Assembly (NCBI GenBank): GCA_038210415.1
Contig: JBBQWS010000001.1
Location: 1-64,000 of the forward strand
From: JBBQWS01 sp038210415
GTDB lineage: Bacteria > Actinomycetota > Actinomycetes > Prado026
Length of the DNA stretch: 64,000 bases
Direction of reading: 5' to 3'
Both the position numbers and the translations under genes were made by a program. A model generated the notes under the pieces. That model did not search any database, had not been told where the DNA came from, and saw nothing but the letters and a program-made list of their open reading frames with translations. Every line of letters begins with the position of its first letter. The first letter of the stretch is position 1. This document shows positions 24,028 through 32,293 of this stretch, in pieces.

Positions 24028-25767
24028 ATGAGCGAGCAGATCACCGGAGCCCAAAGCCTGGTCCAGTCGCTGGAACGCGCTGGCGTCGAGGTCATGTTCG
24101 GAATCCCCGGCGGCGCGATCCTGCCGGCGTACGACCCGCTCTTCGACTCGAGCATCAGGCACATCCTGGTCAGGCACGAACAGGGCGCCGGGCACGCCGC
24201 CGAGGGCTACGCAGCGGCGACCGGGCGCGTCGGGGTCTGCATGGCTACCTCCGGCCCGGGTGCGACCAACTTGGTCACGCCGATCGCCAACGCCTACATG
24301 GACTCCGTCCCGCTCGTCGCGGTGACCGGCCAGGTGCCCAGCGCCGCGATCGGCACGGACGCCTTCCAGGAGGCCGACATCCGCGGCATCACGATGCCGA
24401 TCACCAAGCACAACTTCCTCGTGACCGACCCCGCCGAGATCCCGCGGCGCATCGCCGAGGCGTTCCACATCGCGAGCACCGGTCGTCCGGGTCCGGTGCT
24501 CGTCGACATCGCCAAGGATGCCCTGCAGGCGTGGACGACCTTCGCGTGGCCCGACTCGATCGACCTGCCTGGGTATCGCCCGGTGACGCGCCCGCACAGC
24601 AAGCAGGTGCGCGAGGCGGCCCGGTTGATCCTGGAGTCCAGGCGGCCGGTGCTCTATGTCGGCGGTGGTGTGATCCGGGCCAGGGCCAGCGCCGAGCTGC
24701 GGATGCTCGCCGAGCTCACCGGGATCCCCGTCGTCACCACCCTGATGGCGCGCGGGGCCTTCCCTGACTCGCACCCCCAGCACCTCGGCATGCCGGGGAT
24801 GCACGGCACCGTCGCAGCGGTGGGCGCGCTGCAGCAGAGCGACCTGCTGATCACCCTCGGGGCCCGGTTCGACGACCGGGTGACCGGCAAGCTGTCGTCG
24901 TTCGCGCCGGACGCCAAGGTCATCCATGCGGACATCGACCCCGCCGAGATCTCGAAGTACCGCACCGCCGACGTGCCGATCGTGGGGGACTGCCGCGAGG
25001 TCATCGCCGACCTGATCGTGGCCCTGCAGGGCCACGCCCACCAGGCCGTGGAGATCGACCTGGGCGCGTGGTGGGCCACCCTCGACCGGCTGCGCGAGGT
25101 CTATCCGCTCGGCTACGACACCCCGGCCGACGGCGAGCTCGCCCCGCAGTACGTCATCGAACGGCTGGGCGCGATCGCCGGACCGGATGCCATCTACACC
25201 GCCGGCGTCGGCCAGCACCAGATGTGGGCGGCGCAGTTCGTGAAGTACGAGAAGCCGGACAGCTGGATCAACTCCGGCGGCCTGGGCACCATGGGGTTCG
25301 CGGTGCCGGCGGCCATGGGGGCCAAGGTCGGTCGGCCGGACGCCACCGTCTGGGCGATCGACGGTGACGGCTGCTTCCAGATGACCAACCAGGAGCTCGC
25401 CACCTGCGCTCTCAACGACATCCCGATCAAGGTCGCAGTCATCAACAACGGCAGCCTCGGCATGGTCCGGCAGTGGCAGACCCTGTTCTACGAGTCGCGC
25501 TACTCCAACACCACGTTGCACTCCAAGCGGATTCCCGACTTCGCGAAGCTCGCCGAGGCCTACGGCTGCGCCGGCCTGCGCTGCGAGAGCGCAGGCGACG
25601 TCGACGCCACCATCGAGGAGGCGATGGAGATCAACGACCGACCCGTCGTGGTCGACTTCGCCGTACACCAGGACGCCATGGTCTGGCCGATGGTCGCCGC
25701 AGGGACGAGCAATGACGACATCATGGTCGCGCGCAACCTCGCGCCGGTCTGGGATCGAGAGGAATAG
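24028..25767 (+). CDS. ilvB: Acetolactate synthase, large subunit
   Basis: A 579-residue ThDP enzyme that condenses two pyruvates, or pyruvate with 2-oxobutyrate, at the start of valine/leucine and isoleucine synthesis. Seen motifs are VEVMFGIPGGAILPAYD, the catalytic Glu in LVRHEQGAGHAAEGYA, the FAD domain GARFDDRVTGKLSSF, and the ThDP motif WAIDGDGCFQMTNQELATC with NNGSLGMVRQWQ. The ATG follows GAGGAAGAC. The leader and attenuator lie directly upstream. ilvN begins 2 nt after its stop. Confidence 0.97.
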   Translation: MSEQITGAQSLVQSLERAGVEVMFGIPGGAILPAYDPLFDSSIRHILVRHEQGAGHAAEGYAAATGRVGVCMATSGPGATNLVTPIANAYMDSVPLVAVTGQVPSAAIGTDAFQEADIRGITMPITKHNFLVTDPAEIPRRIAEAFHIASTGRPGPVLVDIAKDALQAWTTFAWPDSIDLPGYRPVTRPHSKQVREAARLILESRRPVLYVGGGVIRARASAELRMLAELTGIPVVTTLMARGAFPDSHPQHLGMPGMHGTVAAVGALQQSDLLITLGARFDDRVTGKLSSFAPDAKVIHADIDPAEISKYRTADVPIVGDCREVIADLIVALQGHAHQAVEIDLGAWWATLDRLREVYPLGYDTPADGELAPQYVIERLGAIAGPDAIYTAGVGQHQMWAAQFVKYEKPDSWINSGGLGTMGFAVPAAMGAKVGRPDATVWAIDGDGCFQMTNQELATCALNDIPIKVAVINNGSLGMVRQWQTLFYESRYSNTTLHSKRIPDFAKLAEAYGCAGLRCESAGDVDATIEEAMEINDRPVVVDFAVHQDAMVWPMVAAGTSNDDIMVARNLAPVWDREE

Positions 25768-25769
25768 GC

Positions 25770-26297
25770 ATGAGCCGCCACACGCTCTCGGTGCTGGTCG
25801 AGGACCAGCCCGGTGTTCTCGCCCGGATCGCCAGTCTGTTCTCCCGGCGCAGCTTCAACATCGAGTCGCTGGCCGTCGGCCCGACCGAGCACGTCGGCGT
25901 CTCGCGGATCACCATCGTCGTCAACGTCGACGAGCTGCCGCTGGAGCAGGTGACCAAGCAGCTGAACAAGCTGATCAACGTGATCAAGATCGTCGAGCTC
26001 GACCCGGTGCAGTCGGTTCAGCGTGAGCTCATGCTCGTCAAGGTACGGGCCGACCTCGAGACCCGGTCGCACGTGCTCGAGACGGTGGCGCTGTTCCGGG
26101 CCAAGGTCGTCGACGTCGCCCCGGATGCCGTCACGATCGAGGCGACCGGCCACGCGGACAAGCTCGCCGCCCTGCTCCGGGTGCTCGAACCGTTCGGGAT
26201 CCGCGAGCTCGTGCAGTCCGGCATGGTCGGCATCGGCCGCGGACCTCGTTCGATCACCGACCGCTCGATGCGCGCGCTCGACCGTTCCACGGCCTGA
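25770..26297 (+). CDS. ilvN: Acetolactate synthase, regulatory small subunit
   Basis: A 175-residue subunit that activates IlvB and gives valine feedback. The N-terminal ACT domain is MSRHTLSVLVEDQPGVLARI, then SLFSRRSFNIESLAVGPTE. The C-terminal half starts near residue 85 (RELMLVKVRADLETR). GAGAGGAA lies before the ATG and spacing to ilvB is 2 nt. Its 3' end begins a run of cctgacccg repeats leading to ilvC. Confidence 0.96.
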   Translation: MSRHTLSVLVEDQPGVLARIASLFSRRSFNIESLAVGPTEHVGVSRITIVVNVDELPLEQVTKQLNKLINVIKIVELDPVQSVQRELMLVKVRADLETRSHVLETVALFRAKVVDVAPDAVTIEATGHADKLAALLRVLEPFGIRELVQSGMVGIGRGPRSITDRSMRALDRSTA

Positions 26298-26328
26298 CCC
26301 GCCTGACCCGCCTGACCCGCCTCACCCG
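26293..26328 (+). repeat. Short tandem repeat between ilvN and ilvC
   Basis: Three exact copies of the 9-mer cctgacccg (26293-26319) are followed by one variant, cctcacccg. The first copy contains the ilvN stop codon. It looks like replication slippage in an intergenic spacer; no function is suggested. Confidence 0.5.
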
Positions 26329-26353
26329 AACCCGAACGAAGGAGATGTCCCGC

Positions 26354-27385
26354 GTGGCAGCCGAGATGTTCTACGACGACAACGCCGACCTGTCGATCAT
26401 CCAGAACCGTGTGGTCGCGGTCCTCGGCTACGGCAGCCAAGGGCATGCGCACGCGTTGTCGCTGCGCGACTCGGGCGTCGACGTCCGGGTCGGGCTGCCC
26501 GAGGGCTCGAAAAGCCGGGCCAAGGCCGAGGCTGAGGGGCTGCGCGTCGTCACCCCTGACGTCGCATCCGCAGAGGCCGACGTCATCATGATCCTGGCGC
26601 CCGACCCGGTGCAGCGGCACCTGTACGCCGAGTCGGTGGAGCCGAACCTGCAGGATGGCGACGCGCTGTTCTTCGGGCACGGGTTCAACATCCGGTTCGG
26701 CTACATCACGCCCCCGGCCGGGGTCGACGTGTGCATGGTCGCCCCCAAGGGCCCGGGCCACCTGGTGCGCCGGGAGTACGTCGCCGGCCGTGGCGTGCCG
26801 GTGATCGTGGCCGTCGAGCAGGACGCCACCGGTGGGGCCTGGACGCTCACGCTGGCCTACGCGAAGGCGATCGGTGGCCTGCGCGCCGGCGGCATCAGGA
26901 CGACGTTCACCGAAGAGACCGAGACCGACCTGTTCGGCGAGCAGGCGGTGCTCTGCGGCGGTGCGTCCCAGCTCGTCATGTACGGGTTCGAGACCCTCGT
27001 CGAGGCGGGGTACCAACCAGAGGTCGCGTACTTCGAGTGCCTGCACGAGCTCAAGCTGATTGTCGACTTGATGTCCGAGGGCGGGATCGCCAAGCAGCGC
27101 TGGTCGGTGTCGGATACCGCCGAGTACGGCGACTACGTGTCCGGCCCGCGGGTCATCGATCCGAGCGTGAAGGAGAACATGAAGGCGGTGCTGAGCGACA
27201 TCCAGAGCGGTGCCTTCGCGAAGCGGTTCATCGACGACCAGGACGCCGGCGGACCCGAGTTCTTGGCGCTGCGCGCCGCGGGGGCCGCGCACCCCATCGA
27301 GGCCACCGGCCGTGAGCTGCGCAAATTGATGTCGTGGGTCGAGAGCGGCGACGACGACTACACCGAGGGCACTGCCGCCCGCTAG
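26354..27385 (+). CDS. ilvC: Ketol-acid reductoisomerase
   Basis: A 343-residue class I enzyme that isomerises and reduces acetolactate or acetohydroxybutyrate with NADPH. The Rossmann motif is VVAVLGYGSQGHAHALSLRD. The catalytic domain has MVAPKGPGHLVRREY, TETDLFGEQAVLCGG and YFECLHELKLIVDLM. GTG 26354 (VAAEMFYDDNADLSII) is preferred over ATG 26345, because AAGGAG at 26339-26344 is 9 nt from the GTG but touches the ATG. It completes the ilvBNC operon. The next gene is convergent with only 24 nt between. Confidence 0.96.
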   Translation: MAAEMFYDDNADLSIIQNRVVAVLGYGSQGHAHALSLRDSGVDVRVGLPEGSKSRAKAEAEGLRVVTPDVASAEADVIMILAPDPVQRHLYAESVEPNLQDGDALFFGHGFNIRFGYITPPAGVDVCMVAPKGPGHLVRREYVAGRGVPVIVAVEQDATGGAWTLTLAYAKAIGGLRAGGIRTTFTEETETDLFGEQAVLCGGASQLVMYGFETLVEAGYQPEVAYFECLHELKLIVDLMSEGGIAKQRWSVSDTAEYGDYVSGPRVIDPSVKENMKAVLSDIQSGAFAKRFIDDQDAGGPEFLALRAAGAAHPIEATGRELRKLMSWVESGDDDYTEGTAAR

Positions 27386-27409
27386 CCGACCTGCACCTAG
27401 CTGGGCTGC

Positions 27410-30400
27410 TCAGCCGGCGTTGATGACCCGGATCCGGTGGTTGTTCCGGTCGGCGATCCACAGGTTGCCGGCCGCGTCGAGCGCCGTGGCAGCGGGTCGC
27501 TGCCAGGTGGAGAACGTCGCCGGTCCGCCGTCGCCGAGATAGCCGAACTGTCCGGTGCCGGCGAGTGTGGAGATCAGACCGTCGGAGACGAGCCGGACGC
27601 GGTCGTTGTTGACCTCGCTGATCAGCAGGTCGCCGTTGGGCAGGAACTCCAGGTAGTTCGGCTTGTGCAGGCCGGCCTGGTTGGCTGGTCCGCCGTCGCC
27701 GTTGGCCGTCGCGATGCCGATGCCAGCGAAGGTGTTGATGGTGCCGTCGGACGTCACGACCCGGACCCGCTCGTTGTCGTAGTCGGCGATGTACAGGTTG
27801 CCGGCGGCGTCGAGCGCCACGCTGTACGGGTTGAACAACCGGGCCGACGTCGCGGCGATGGCGTCACCGTTGTACCCGCTGGTTCCGTTGCCCGCGACGG
27901 TACTGATGATCCCCGCCGGGCTGACCTTGCGGATCCGCTGGTTGGCCCGGTCGGCGATGTAGAGCGAGCCGTCCGGTGCGGGGAACACGTCGTACGGCGT
28001 CTTGAGCCGCGCCGCGGTGGCCGGGCCCCCGTCACCGGAGAACCCGGCGACGCCGCTGCCGACGACCGTCGTGATGACGCCGCTGGTGCTGATCTTGCGG
28101 ATCTTGTTGTTGCCCGAGTCGGCGACGAACAGGTTGCCGGCGGCGTCGAACGCGATCCGGGCCGGGGCGTTCAGCCGCGCCGCCGTGGCAGGTCCGCCGT
28201 CGCCGGTCGAGCCCGCGACGCCGGTTCCGGCGACGGTCGTGACCACTCCGGTTGAGCTCATCTTGCGGATCGAGTGCAGGTTGGTATCGGTGAAGTACAC
28301 CTCGCCGGCCGCGCTGATCGCCAGGCCCCAGTTCTGGTTCATACCGATGGCCGTGCCCTGCTGGCCGTCGCCGGAGTACGTCGACGAGCCGCTGCCGACC
28401 GCGGTCCACAGCATGTTCTTTCCGCAGCCGGACGAGGTGTACGCCGCTGCCCGGTCGAACAAGGTGTACTGCTGGGCGGTGAAGCTGGTCGAGAGTGCAC
28501 CGGAGAAGTAGACCCGGCAGTCGGGCGCCGTGCTGCCGTCGGCCATCACGGCACCCGGCTGGTATGCGAACTCGGTCGACTGGCCGGGTGCGGTCTCCTG
28601 GATGGAGGCGGCGTTTGCCCCGGGCGTGGCCCAGTAGGCGGTCTTGGCGTTGCCGTTGACCGTGACCGTGCCGCTCAGGTCCGCAGCGAGCGGGTGCACC
28701 GGCTTCGCGATCGTCGCCGTCGTCACCGGGCCGAGGTTCTGACCGGCGACCGTCGACATGCCGAGCTCGTCGAGCACGCGGTTGCGCAGGACGAGCATGG
28801 GGGTGTCGACCGCCTTGAGCTGGCCCACCTTGGCTTCGACGACCGACCCGCCCACGATCACCAGGGCCTGGTTCGCCAGGGTCGCGGGGGTGATCGAGTT
28901 GTCGTCGATCGTGGTGATGTTGTAGCTCTTCGCCAGCCGAGTCCGCAGGCTGGTCTCGGACGCGGTCAGCAGCGTGGTGTCGTGCACGACCATGAGTGCC
29001 GGCACGCCGCTCGGCGGCGGCAGGATCGTGATGCTCGCCGAGCCGTTGGACGTGACGTTGCCGATGGCGGTGGACGCCTGGGAGCTGAACGAGAACGAGG
29101 GCTTGGACCCGACGTCGCCGCTGACCGGCAGGGTCAGGTGGCAGTAGACCAGCTTGTTCGGCTGGATCGTCACGGGCAGCCCGCACTGCGACGACAGGTC
29201 GCCGTACTGCGGGCTGGTCAGGGTGTTGACTGTGATCGGGTTGCGGATGTCGATGTTGAGGAACGATGCGCCGTACTGCACGTTGCCGGTCGGGTAGGTG
29301 ACCGTCCACGGACCGGACGCGAGCCGGAGCCGGTAGGTCGGTGCGCTGGTGAGCACCTGGACGTCGGACGTGTCGGAGGCGGTGATGATCCCGACTCCGT
29401 TGTTCGCCGTCGCCGTGGCGGTCGATGTGACGTCCGCGAGAGCTGCTCCGTTGACCTGGTCGGTGACCGAGCAGGTGTACGAGGAGCTGGCCGCGATGGT
29501 CTGCGGCACGCTACAGGTGCCTTGGCCGTTCAGGTCTCCGAGGCGCTGGTCGGACAACGTGTTCAGCGTCACGCTGCGGTCGGAGTAGGTGTTCATCACC
29601 CGCACCGAGAAGGTGACCGGCTGTCCGGGCGAGAGCACCCAGGGGGTCGCGGTCTGCTTGCGGATCTCGATGCCCGGCGCGGGAGCCGGGAAGAACCCGA
29701 ACCGGCCGTGCGCGACGCCGCCCATGGTGTCACCGTCGCTGCCGACGTAGATGCCAGACGGCAACGACTTGATCACCTTGACGCCGAGGAACCCCCCGGC
29801 GTTGGGCTCCCAGTTGAGGCTGCTGCCCGTGGCGGGGTCGAGCACCGCGAGCTGGAAGTGCTTCTGGGTCGCCGTCTCGGTCTCGATGTAGCGGAAGTGA
29901 CCACCGATGTAGACGCCGGTGCCGGTGGCCGCGACGGCCTCGATCGTGTCACCGATCTTTGTGCTCCAGTTGGGCTTCACGTCCGGGCCGGTGCCGTTCA
30001 TCGGGAAGGAGTTCGCCGTGTCACAGGCGGGGTAGTAGATGTGGCCGGAGCTCACGACGTACGCCGTCGTCCCGTCCGGGGAGATGTCGACGTCACGCAT
30101 CCAGCCCTTGCGACCGCGGGCGCACGGCTGGTTGTAGACCTCGGTGCGCCACGAGGTCACGGCGGCGGGGTGTTGCGAGATGTCGATCTGGGCGATCAGC
30201 GGGCGGTCTGCGCCGCCGATCGTCGCGAAGTTGCCGATCACCATGAGCTTGGTCTGGTCGGGTGACAGCGCGAGCGCCCGGCCGCCGCCCTCGGACGCGT
30301 CGTTGGTCGGGTCGGTGAGCGGGAGGTTGAAGTCGTTCATCGTCGCGCCGGTGCTGGGGTCGACCGCGGCGAGCTTCTTCATCGGTGCGCCGTTGATGTT

Positions 30401-32008
30401 GTCGAAGTTGCCGGTGACGTAGACGGCGCTCGAGGTGACCTCGAGGTCCTTGACGTACGAGTCGGGGGACGGGTCGAAGGTCGGGTCGACGGTGCCGTCG
30501 GCGATCGACAGCTTGGCCAGGTTGCGCCGGCTGACTGCGCCGATGGTGGTGTAGGCGCCGCCGACGTAGACGGACGTGCCGTCGACGCTGCCGCGGACGG
30601 CGTAGATCGTGTCGCCGTCCGGTGCGGGGTTCCAGGCCAGGTCGAGCGCGCCGGTGGCGAGGTCGTACGCCAGCAGGTGGTTGCGGGTGACCAGGCCGTA
30701 GTCGGAGAAGTCGCCGCCGACGAACAACGAGCTGCCGACGTGGGCAAGTGCGAGCGCACCGCTCGTGCCACCGACCGGCGTGCGGGCCAGCGACTTCGGC
30801 GTGGCCTGGTAGGGGATCAGCGCGGCGACTGCGCTCGTCGCGACGGTGACCTTGGCGATGACCTTGGGCGCCGTGCGCTCGGGGAGCAACGAGAAGCTGC
30901 CGGCGATGTCGATGACGCCGGTGCTGTCCAGGGCGATCGAGGCGACGGTGCCGGAGATCGTCGGCAGGGTCAGCGCACCGACCGCGCCGGTGCCGGTGTT
31001 GACCGCAGCCAGGTTGACCCGCGCCAACGCCCCGACCGTGCTGAACGGGCCGGCGACGTACATCGTGCTCGCCGACGGGTCGACGACCAGCGTGTTGATG
31101 TGACCGTTGACGGCGAGCGACAGCGGGTCGAGGGCCCCGGTGGTGCCGTCGACCTTGGCGAGCCGGGTACGGGTGATGCCGCCAAGCTTGGTGAAGTCGC
31201 CGCCGATCCACAGGCTCGTGCCGTCGACCGCCAACGCGCTGACGGGCTGGTTGGCCGACCCCGGCAGGAAGTTGGTGCTACGCAGACCGCTCGCGGTCAC
31301 GATCGCGCCGATGCGGGCCTGGGCGTTCGAGCCGGCCAACGACGTGAAGGCCCCGCCGACGTAGAGGGTCGCGCCGTCGGTCGAGAGCGCGATGGTCTGG
31401 ACGGCTCCGCCGGTGGCCTGCGCGTCCCAGAGGATGGCGCCCGTCGTGCGGTCGAGCTTGGCTGCGCCGACGGCTGGTGCCCCGCCGACGGTCGTGAAGC
31501 CACCACCGACGTAGACCGCACCTGCGTCGACGGCGAGCGACCGGACGACCCCGTTGGTGTTCGGTGCCCAGGCGGTGACCGCCCCGGCGGCGTCGACGGC
31601 GGCGAGGTTGGAGCGGGCCTGGCTGCCTACGCTGGTGAAGCTGCCGCCGATGATCCAGCCGCCGCTGCCGTCGGGGACGACCGCGTTGACGCTGCCGACG
31701 ACGTCGGGGAACCCGGTGCCGAACTGGCCCGACCCGAGGCCGACCACGCCGGCCGCGCCGCGCTGGCCGGGGCCGACCTTGGTGAAGTCGCCACCGACGA
31801 CGATCTTCGAGCCGATCTGGCCGACCGCCAGCGTGTGACCGTCGACGATCGAGATCGTCTGGTCGCTGGGTCGCGGGCTCACACGGCCGATCTGCGGCGC
31901 GCCGTCGGCGTGCGCGACCACTGGTACGCCCACGGCCAGGGAGCCGAGGACGGCGGTCGTGGCCACAGCGACGGTGAGCTTGGATCGGCGGATCGAACGG
32001 CGGATCAT
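27410..32008 (-). CDS. Very large secreted multidomain beta-propeller protein with NHL repeats
   Basis: A 1532-residue protein with a Sec signal peptide (RR-rich start, hydrophobic core, AHA cleavage site near residue 34). Residues about 45-775 carry roughly a dozen blades with the motif VGGxFTxVGG (VYVGGGFTTVGG, LYVGGAFTSLAG, LWIGGDFTKLGG and others). About 777-1000 holds Ig or DUF11-like modules (GQPVTFSVRVMN). About 1000-1200 looks like an alpha/beta domain (PALMVVHDTTLLT, LVIVGGSVVEAKV). About 1201-1532 has NHL repeats (NLFVADSGNNKIRKI, LYIADRANQRIRKV, LWIADRNNHRIRVI). There is no sortase signal or C-terminal membrane helix. GAGGGG precedes the ATG. The function is unknown; an extracellular binding or surface role is an inference. 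Confidence 0.85.
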   Translation of the reverse strand: MIRRSIRRSKLTVAVATTAVLGSLAVGVPVVAHADGAPQIGRVSPRPSDQTISIVDGHTLAVGQIGSKIVVGGDFTKVGPGQRGAAGVVGLGSGQFGTGFPDVVGSVNAVVPDGSGGWIIGGSFTSVGSQARSNLAAVDAAGAVTAWAPNTNGVVRSLAVDAGAVYVGGGFTTVGGAPAVGAAKLDRTTGAILWDAQATGGAVQTIALSTDGATLYVGGAFTSLAGSNAQARIGAIVTASGLRSTNFLPGSANQPVSALAVDGTSLWIGGDFTKLGGITRTRLAKVDGTTGALDPLSLAVNGHINTLVVDPSASTMYVAGPFSTVGALARVNLAAVNTGTGAVGALTLPTISGTVASIALDSTGVIDIAGSFSLLPERTAPKVIAKVTVATSAVAALIPYQATPKSLARTPVGGTSGALALAHVGSSLFVGGDFSDYGLVTRNHLLAYDLATGALDLAWNPAPDGDTIYAVRGSVDGTSVYVGGAYTTIGAVSRRNLAKLSIADGTVDPTFDPSPDSYVKDLEVTSSAVYVTGNFDNINGAPMKKLAAVDPSTGATMNDFNLPLTDPTNDASEGGGRALALSPDQTKLMVIGNFATIGGADRPLIAQIDISQHPAAVTSWRTEVYNQPCARGRKGWMRDVDISPDGTTAYVVSSGHIYYPACDTANSFPMNGTGPDVKPNWSTKIGDTIEAVAATGTGVYIGGHFRYIETETATQKHFQLAVLDPATGSSLNWEPNAGGFLGVKVIKSLPSGIYVGSDGDTMGGVAHGRFGFFPAPAPGIEIRKQTATPWVLSPGQPVTFSVRVMNTYSDRSVTLNTLSDQRLGDLNGQGTCSVPQTIAASSSYTCSVTDQVNGAALADVTSTATATANNGVGIITASDTSDVQVLTSAPTYRLRLASGPWTVTYPTGNVQYGASFLNIDIRNPITVNTLTSPQYGDLSSQCGLPVTIQPNKLVYCHLTLPVSGDVGSKPSFSFSSQASTAIGNVTSNGSASITILPPPSGVPALMVVHDTTLLTASETSLRTRLAKSYNITTIDDNSITPATLANQALVIVGGSVVEAKVGQLKAVDTPMLVLRNRVLDELGMSTVAGQNLGPVTTATIAKPVHPLAADLSGTVTVNGNAKTAYWATPGANAASIQETAPGQSTEFAYQPGAVMADGSTAPDCRVYFSGALSTSFTAQQYTLFDRAAAYTSSGCGKNMLWTAVGSGSSTYSGDGQQGTAIGMNQNWGLAISAAGEVYFTDTNLHSIRKMSSTGVVTTVAGTGVAGSTGDGGPATAARLNAPARIAFDAAGNLFVADSGNNKIRKISTSGVITTVVGSGVAGFSGDGGPATAARLKTPYDVFPAPDGSLYIADRANQRIRKVSPAGIISTVAGNGTSGYNGDAIAATSARLFNPYSVALDAAGNLYIADYDNERVRVVTSDGTINTFAGIGIATANGDGGPANQAGLHKPNYLEFLPNGDLLISEVNNDRVRLVSDGLISTLAGTGQFGYLGDGGPATFSTWQRPAATALDAAGNLWIADRNNHRIRVINAG

Positions 32009-32208
32009 CTACGGGTTCCCCTCGCAAAGACTGCGTGTCGCCTTGGGCTCGGCGGGCGGTCGTCCACGCCCCCCACGGGCAACACCGGTGTCCTGCAGAG
32101 AGTACGAGCCGAGGGTGACAGCCGCCCAGCCCCGGGCGGCGGGTCTGACCCTGTGACGAGGAATTACAACCGATCGGATGACCCGGCCGGTTTCACCATG
32201 TGGACCAA

Positions 32209-32224
32209 TGTGAATCCGTTCACA
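32209..32224. promoter_or_regulatory. CRP/GlxR-type operator upstream of serA
   Basis: TGTGA-ATCCGT-TCACA is an exact match to the CRP-family consensus TGTGA-N6-TCACA. TACGAT at 32233-32238 is a possible serA -10, which would place the site centre near -28 and suggest repression at that promoter. Another TTCAC half-site is at 32192-32196. The 285-bp gap also serves the divergent propeller gene. Confidence 0.6.
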
Positions 32225-32293
32225 AGCCCTCGTACGATGGAGTCTCACCGGCCATAGCCCGTCGCAGGCCCCAACCGAAGGCGCTGACCGAAC

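Noticed and set aside
26293..26328. 9-bp tandem repeats as regulatory sites of ilvC
   Set aside because: They begin in the ilvN stop codon and look like slippage; ilvC has its own ribosome site and no promoter box nearby.
27385..27418. Possible terminator between convergent ilvC and the propeller gene
   Set aside because: Only GGCTG/CAGCC with a 2-nt loop is present; too weak to call.
30677..32257. Plus-strand frame of 526 codons opposite the secreted propeller gene
   Set aside because: The minus-strand protein has a signal peptide and regular repeats; the plus frame is low-complexity and lacks a plausible start.
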